A DNA stretch of 64,000 nt from Gammaproteobacteria bacterium (lineage in GTDB: Bacteria > Pseudomonadota > Gammaproteobacteria > Chromatiales > Chromatiaceae): the NCBI GenBank assembly GCA_020445405.1, contig JAGRGQ010000007.1, positions 44,254-108,253 on the forward strand. Reading direction: 5' to 3'. This document shows positions 60,432-64,000 of this stretch, in pieces. Position 1 is the first letter of the stretch. Every line of letters starts with the position of its first letter. The notes under the pieces were generated by a model, which saw only the letters and a list, made by a program, of their open reading frames with translations, was not told the origin of the DNA and made no database searches. The position numbers and the translations under genes are program-made.

Positions 60432-62618
60432 TCATGCCTGTACGCCACTCTTCTCCGGGTTCCGGCATTTCTGGAAAAAATCGTAATAGTTGAGGGCCTC
60501 AAGAATGCCGGCCGCACCGTCCGCTTCGGCGAAATAGATTCTCTCGACGTCTTCGAGCTGGGAAAGCTCTTCATGGTGTCTGTTACCCACAACCACCGCC
60601 AGCGTATTGCCACGCATCATATCCGCGTCGGCACCCGAGCCGCCGGCCACCAGTATGTGATCGAGTGGTATGCCCCAAATGGCGGCCATATAGCGCAAAG
60701 CCAGCCCTTTCGAGGCGCGAATCGGCAGCACGTCGAGAAACTGTCCGAAGGAGAGTATGACATTGACCGACTGCTCCTCCTTGAACAGCAGTTGATTGAT
60801 CTCCTCCAGGCTGGGCGCTTTCTCCGGATCGATAAAATAGCTGATCTTAAAACGGCTCTGCTCGCTCTTGTCCTGCCGCACCAGACCCGGCAGTTCATCC
60901 AGTACGCGCCTGACCACCTGCGGCGTCCACTGCTTTTCGATATGACGGGTCCAGGCGGTGTCCGCGGTCAATTCGGGTGCATAGTAGATCTCCGTGCCGC
61001 TGGAGGTGATCAGTACGTCCGGTTCGGGAATCCCGTGGCGCTTCATCACTTTGAGCGCCGAGTCGAGACGGCGCCCGGTGGCGATGCCGAAGGAGGCACA
61101 TTTGCGGTTTTCCCTGATCACCCGGATAAGCTCTGGCAGGGACTCCGGATTGCCCAGCAGATTCTGATCGAGATCGGTAAATATTGCGCGGTCGTGGTAG
61201 AGCATTGGCTGACGGCCGCCGGTATGTCTGATCAACGTTTCAGTCCGCCTCTCCACAATCGGAATCACTATTTCCAGATAGTGCTCCGCGTGCGCTTCCC
61301 AGGAGTAGTATTCGCGTACTCCCCGCAGGCCGCTGGTGGATCTTGTCTGCCAATGCTCCCAGTCCTGCAGAATCTCCTTCAGGCCTCTCGCTATATCTTC
61401 AGTCTCCAGCGGATTGATCAGCACCCCGTTGGCGCAGTTGGCGATGATATCGCGCGGACCGCCATCCTCGGTCGCGACAATGGGCAGACCGCTGGCCGCC
61501 GCCTCTATCAGGGTCAGCCCGAACGGTTCGGTCAGTGCGGGATTGACGAAAACGCCGCCGGAGAAGGCGGTCAGCCGATAGATAAGCGGCACATCGTCGG
61601 CTTTATGATGCTTGGGGTAGGCCACAAGGCCGTAAAGATCATAGCGGTCTATCAGCAGCAGCAGCTCTGACAGCACCTCCTGGGCACCGGCATCGAGGTC
61701 TCTTATGTCGTCGCGGTTGCCGGCCACCACCACCAGATTCGCCGCCTCCTGCAGCTCCTTGTCCTGGCCGTACGCGACAACAAGCGAGGAGATGTTTTTA
61801 CGCCCATCGGGACGCGAGAGCGCCAGAATAATCGGTTTCTCGGGCTCCTTCAGGAAACGGCCGATCTCCTCTGCGATATCCGTCTGCCACTCTTTACCGA
61901 CGGGAGGATGAAACCGGGTGAGATCGGTCCCCGGGGGAATCACCACCATCTGCTTCGGCTGGTAGAAATCATACAGCCCGTACTGCTCCTCGATCTCCTG
62001 ACTGGTGCTGGTAATCACGCGTTCCGCCGAGGCGAGCGTCGTCTCCTCGGCATTGATACGGCGCGCCATGTTGTAACGTGATTCGATTTCATCGGCATTG
62101 ACACCCGATGCCAGCAGACGGCGGCGTTTGACCCGGCCCAGTGAGTGGCCGGTGTGTATCAGCGGTATGCCGAGAACATGCGCGATCCTGCTTCCCACGT
62201 ACCCTGCATCCGCATAGTGGCTGTGCAGAATATCAGGCGTCCGTACCTCCTCCTGCAGATATTCGATTGCAGTGTCGGCGAATGAATCGAGATGGTCCCA
62301 TAACTGCTCCTTGGGTATATATCCATCTGGACCTGCCTTGATTCTGACAATAGAGCAGTTCTCGCCAAGTCGTTCCACGGGTTTACTGTAGTCGCTGCTG
62401 ACATCCGGTGAATCCACCAGGCGGGTGATCAGGTCAACCCGGGCGACATCCGGCCTGGACGCGAGGGCGCGCGCCAGTTCCACCACGTATTTCGTCTGCC
62501 CGCCGGTATCGGCGTCCCGTCCCAACTCCAGTTGCTCTCCGCGAATCAGACCGTGGATGCTGAGCAGGCAGATATAAAGCCCGTTATCTACTTGTGTCTC
62601 TTTTTCCGGTTCTGGCAA
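60432..62618 (-). CDS. Sucrose-phosphate synthase with a C-terminal phosphatase-like (HAD) domain
   Basis: Makes sucrose-6-phosphate from a nucleotide-sugar and fructose-6-phosphate. 728 residues. A GT4 glycosyltransferase region covers about 1-460, with GGQTKYVVELARAL near the start and the donor motif EPFGLTLIEAAASG near 362. A sucrose-phosphate phosphatase-like HAD domain follows: motif I FTDLDQNLLGN (about 480-490), motif II TGR (about 520), and the motif-IV region GGSGADADMM (about 657-666) in place of the usual GDSGND. Starts at a TTG (62618) behind a strong GGGGGGAAGAG. First gene of the sucrose operon. Confidence 0.9.
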   Translation of the reverse strand: MPEPEKETQVDNGLYICLLSIHGLIRGEQLELGRDADTGGQTKYVVELARALASRPDVARVDLITRLVDSPDVSSDYSKPVERLGENCSIVRIKAGPDGYIPKEQLWDHLDSFADTAIEYLQEEVRTPDILHSHYADAGYVGSRIAHVLGIPLIHTGHSLGRVKRRRLLASGVNADEIESRYNMARRINAEETTLASAERVITSTSQEIEEQYGLYDFYQPKQMVVIPPGTDLTRFHPPVGKEWQTDIAEEIGRFLKEPEKPIILALSRPDGRKNISSLVVAYGQDKELQEAANLVVVAGNRDDIRDLDAGAQEVLSELLLLIDRYDLYGLVAYPKHHKADDVPLIYRLTAFSGGVFVNPALTEPFGLTLIEAAASGLPIVATEDGGPRDIIANCANGVLINPLETEDIARGLKEILQDWEHWQTRSTSGLRGVREYYSWEAHAEHYLEIVIPIVERRTETLIRHTGGRQPMLYHDRAIFTDLDQNLLGNPESLPELIRVIRENRKCASFGIATGRRLDSALKVMKRHGIPEPDVLITSSGTEIYYAPELTADTAWTRHIEKQWTPQVVRRVLDELPGLVRQDKSEQSRFKISYFIDPEKAPSLEEINQLLFKEEQSVNVILSFGQFLDVLPIRASKGLALRYMAAIWGIPLDHILVAGGSGADADMMRGNTLAVVVGNRHHEELSQLEDVERIYFAEADGAAGILEALNYYDFFQKCRNPEKSGVQA

Positions 62619-62867
62619 TCTCTTCCCCCCTTTTTCGGTGTTCGATCGATAGCCCAGGCGCTAGTCCGGTCTCCGTCCGGAGACAGGCGCGTTGTCCGAC
62701 TCCCCTCGTTCCGGCCGGCGACGCATCACAACAGCATGCGGTATCCGTTTGCAGACTAGTCTAATGGATTCACACAAATTTTTCAGGGAGCCTGATACTC
62801 GCCTGCGGCAGACCCGGCGTACAAACGCTTGACTTTGCACTGTATCACCCCGACCCGAAGCAACGTT

Positions 62868-64000
62868 TCAGATCAATTTCAAGCGCTTCAGTGTCTCCCC
62901 GGTGGGGGCGCCCGTTGCATCCCATCCACGTTCGGCGTAATACTCAGGCAGCAGCTCATCCAGTTTGGAAACCCAGCCCTCAGCCTTTCCGGTTCTGGCC
63001 GGTTCGGTCATGAATCTTACCGGAAGCCGGTCGTCTCCGACCTCGAAACCGGCCAGGTTGTTGAAGCGACGCTCGAGGTTGTAGATCCGCTCGCCTGTCT
63101 CCCGCAGCCGCTCCCCGCTCCAGCCGCCTCCGCAGGCGGCATCGATCTGGACGGCGTAATCATCCAGGCTCCAGACGCTTCTGGTGAACATACAAAGACC
63201 CGACGAGTCAATGGCAGCCGCACTGTCCTGAGTGGACTTGACAACCCTGGCCCGCCGTTCGGTTCCGACCGCGGCGAAATCCACTGCGTAGGGCGAGGCA
63301 CGCATGTGGCATGCACCCCGGTTGCTGGTGGCATAGGCCAGTCCCATGCCCTGCATGGCCCTGGGATCGTAGCCGGGGATTTCCTGCCCCTTGACCGTGA
63401 TTGCGAACTCTTCGTGGCCATATTTTCGGCAAAGCCGCGCTGCACCCAGCCCCAGATCGCTCCCGAAACCCTCCCCGGTAACGGTCCACTCCGCCGCCTT
63501 CACCAGCGCATCGATCGAACCGAAACTGAAATCAATGCCACCGGTAGCGGCGCTGTCGATAACACCGGTCTCGAACAACTCCATCGCAGCGGCCAGGGTT
63601 CCCCCGAACGAGATGGGATCCATGCCATGCTCGTTGCAGATGAAATTTACATAAGTGGCCGCCTCGAGGTCGTCACAACCGACCATTGGTCCGAATGCGA
63701 ATCCGCTTTCGTACTCCAATCCGCCGCCCGCCTGTCTGTACCGGTCACCCTTGCCCTGAATGACGGGGTGGGTGGGATCCACTCTCGCAACCCGGCCACA
63801 ACCGATGGAACAACCGAAGCAGGCTTTGTTGCGCAGCAGATTGGATTTTCCGTCGGAAAGGCGTCTGGCCAGCATCGCGTCTGAATTGATACCCGGCACC
63901 CCTTCGAAGCTGACATCGCGCGCATTGCGCGTCGGCAGCGCGCCGAACCCGTTGGTGGTGTCCATCATGGGCAGCGTGCCGCGCCGCATAAGCTGGCTTC
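62868..64000 (-). CDS. Aldehyde:ferredoxin oxidoreductase (C-terminal part; 5' end beyond the window)
   Basis: Tungsten-pterin enzyme of the AOR family. The frame is open through the window end, and at least 377 residues are seen. The cluster motif CFGCSIGC (C-x2-C-x3-C) and the later SSGLCMF cysteine supply the four [4Fe-4S] ligands. The family's C-terminal domains are visible (GGLEYESGFAFGPMVGCDD; NEHGMDPISFG). The protein ends GETLKRLKLI. Which subfamily (aldehyde, glyceraldehyde-3-phosphate, or a BamB-type enzyme) is not clear from this part. It lies 250 bp upstream of the sucrose-phosphate synthase gene on the same strand. Confidence 0.88.
   Translation of the reverse strand, partial: SQLMRRGTLPMMDTTNGFGALPTRNARDVSFEGVPGINSDAMLARRLSDGKSNLLRNKACFGCSIGCGRVARVDPTHPVIQGKGDRYRQAGGGLEYESGFAFGPMVGCDDLEAATYVNFICNEHGMDPISFGGTLAAAMELFETGVIDSAATGGIDFSFGSIDALVKAAEWTVTGEGFGSDLGLGAARLCRKYGHEEFAITVKGQEIPGYDPRAMQGMGLAYATSNRGACHMRASPYAVDFAAVGTERRARVVKSTQDSAAAIDSSGLCMFTRSVWSLDDYAVQIDAACGGGWSGERLRETGERIYNLERRFNNLAGFEVGDDRLPVRFMTEPARTGKAEGWVSKLDELLPEYYAERGWDATGAPTGETLKRLKLI

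Noticed and set aside
60312..61670. A 452-codon open frame on the plus strand
   Set aside because: Antisense to sucrose-phosphate synthase; no family resemblance.
62753..62762. AGACTAGTCT palindrome upstream of sucrose-phosphate synthase
   Set aside because: A 10-bp palindrome is common by chance, and its flanks are not symmetric; not enough to call an operator.

Overview
The window is about 60% GC, densely coded, and has no prophage, insertion-sequence transposase, CRISPR array, rRNA or tRNA gene that I could recognise. The families point to a gammaproteobacterium with a respiratory, probably sulfur-oxidising (Chromatiales / Sedimenticola-like) lifestyle: a NarX-type sensor kinase, canonical IscR, HemN, PilU, LpxH, EttA, a sucrose synthase/amylosucrase cluster as in halotolerant methanotrophs and sulfur oxidisers, a tungsten aldehyde:ferredoxin oxidoreductase and a TRAP transporter. 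This placement is inference from gene content; no marker that settles it (16S, dsr, sox, cbb) lies in the window.

Layout. 1-4.4 kb (minus): the edge-truncated NarX-like kinase, cca, and an ATM1/MsbA-type ABC exporter whose start abuts a 137-bp element with 11-bp terminal inverted repeats. 4.7-8.3 kb (plus): a LexA/S24-like protein without the catalytic lysine, a long-chain acyl-CoA synthetase, a TauE/SafE permease and a Mth938-domain protein. 8.4-15.1 kb (minus): a fatty-acid beta-oxidation operon led by a MerR regulator (thiolase, FadN-type bifunctional enzyme, acyl-CoA dehydrogenase, enoyl-CoA hydratase/isomerase). 15.6-26.7 kb: tag, a complete TRAP transporter, a large D-lactate dehydrogenase fused to Fe-S/CCG domains, and, divergently, lldR-lldEFG. 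Palindromes matching the PdhR/LldR operator lie in front of both arms, so this reads as a lactate uptake and oxidation module in which a TRAP system takes the place of a lactate permease. 26.8-34.5 kb: a Tll0287-like haem protein, an acyl-CoA/lipid desaturase, hemN with a small co-transcribed gene, prmB, an orphan histidine kinase and an orphan iscR. 34.6-45.2 kb: yqiB-like DUF1249, trxA, adk, htpG, pgm, a lone Anbu proteasome homologue, pilU and a lone lipoamide-dehydrogenase-like flavoprotein. 45.5-49.6 kb (plus): ettA followed by a tight DUF815 AAA+ / VWA / J-domain operon, the least understood coherent gene set here. 49.6-57.0 kb: DUF1330, DUF2461, a B12/radical-SAM protein, a small membrane protein, lpxH, ppiB, ppiA and the divergent cysS. 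57.4-62.6 kb (minus): sucrose-phosphate synthase with a C-terminal phosphatase-like domain, fructokinase and amylosucrase. 62.9-64.0 kb: the C-terminal part of an aldehyde:ferredoxin oxidoreductase.

Between the genes I found several things no gene explains: a MITE-like element at 4370-4506, a dispersed repeat of about 108 bp (clear copies at 22844-22951 and 53169-53276 with fragments elsewhere), a strong intercistronic hairpin between dctP and dctQ, a 15-bp palindrome on the start codon of a small membrane protein, and three rho-independent terminators around iscR, trxA and adk. All starts, motifs and repeats were read by eye; no database search was possible.
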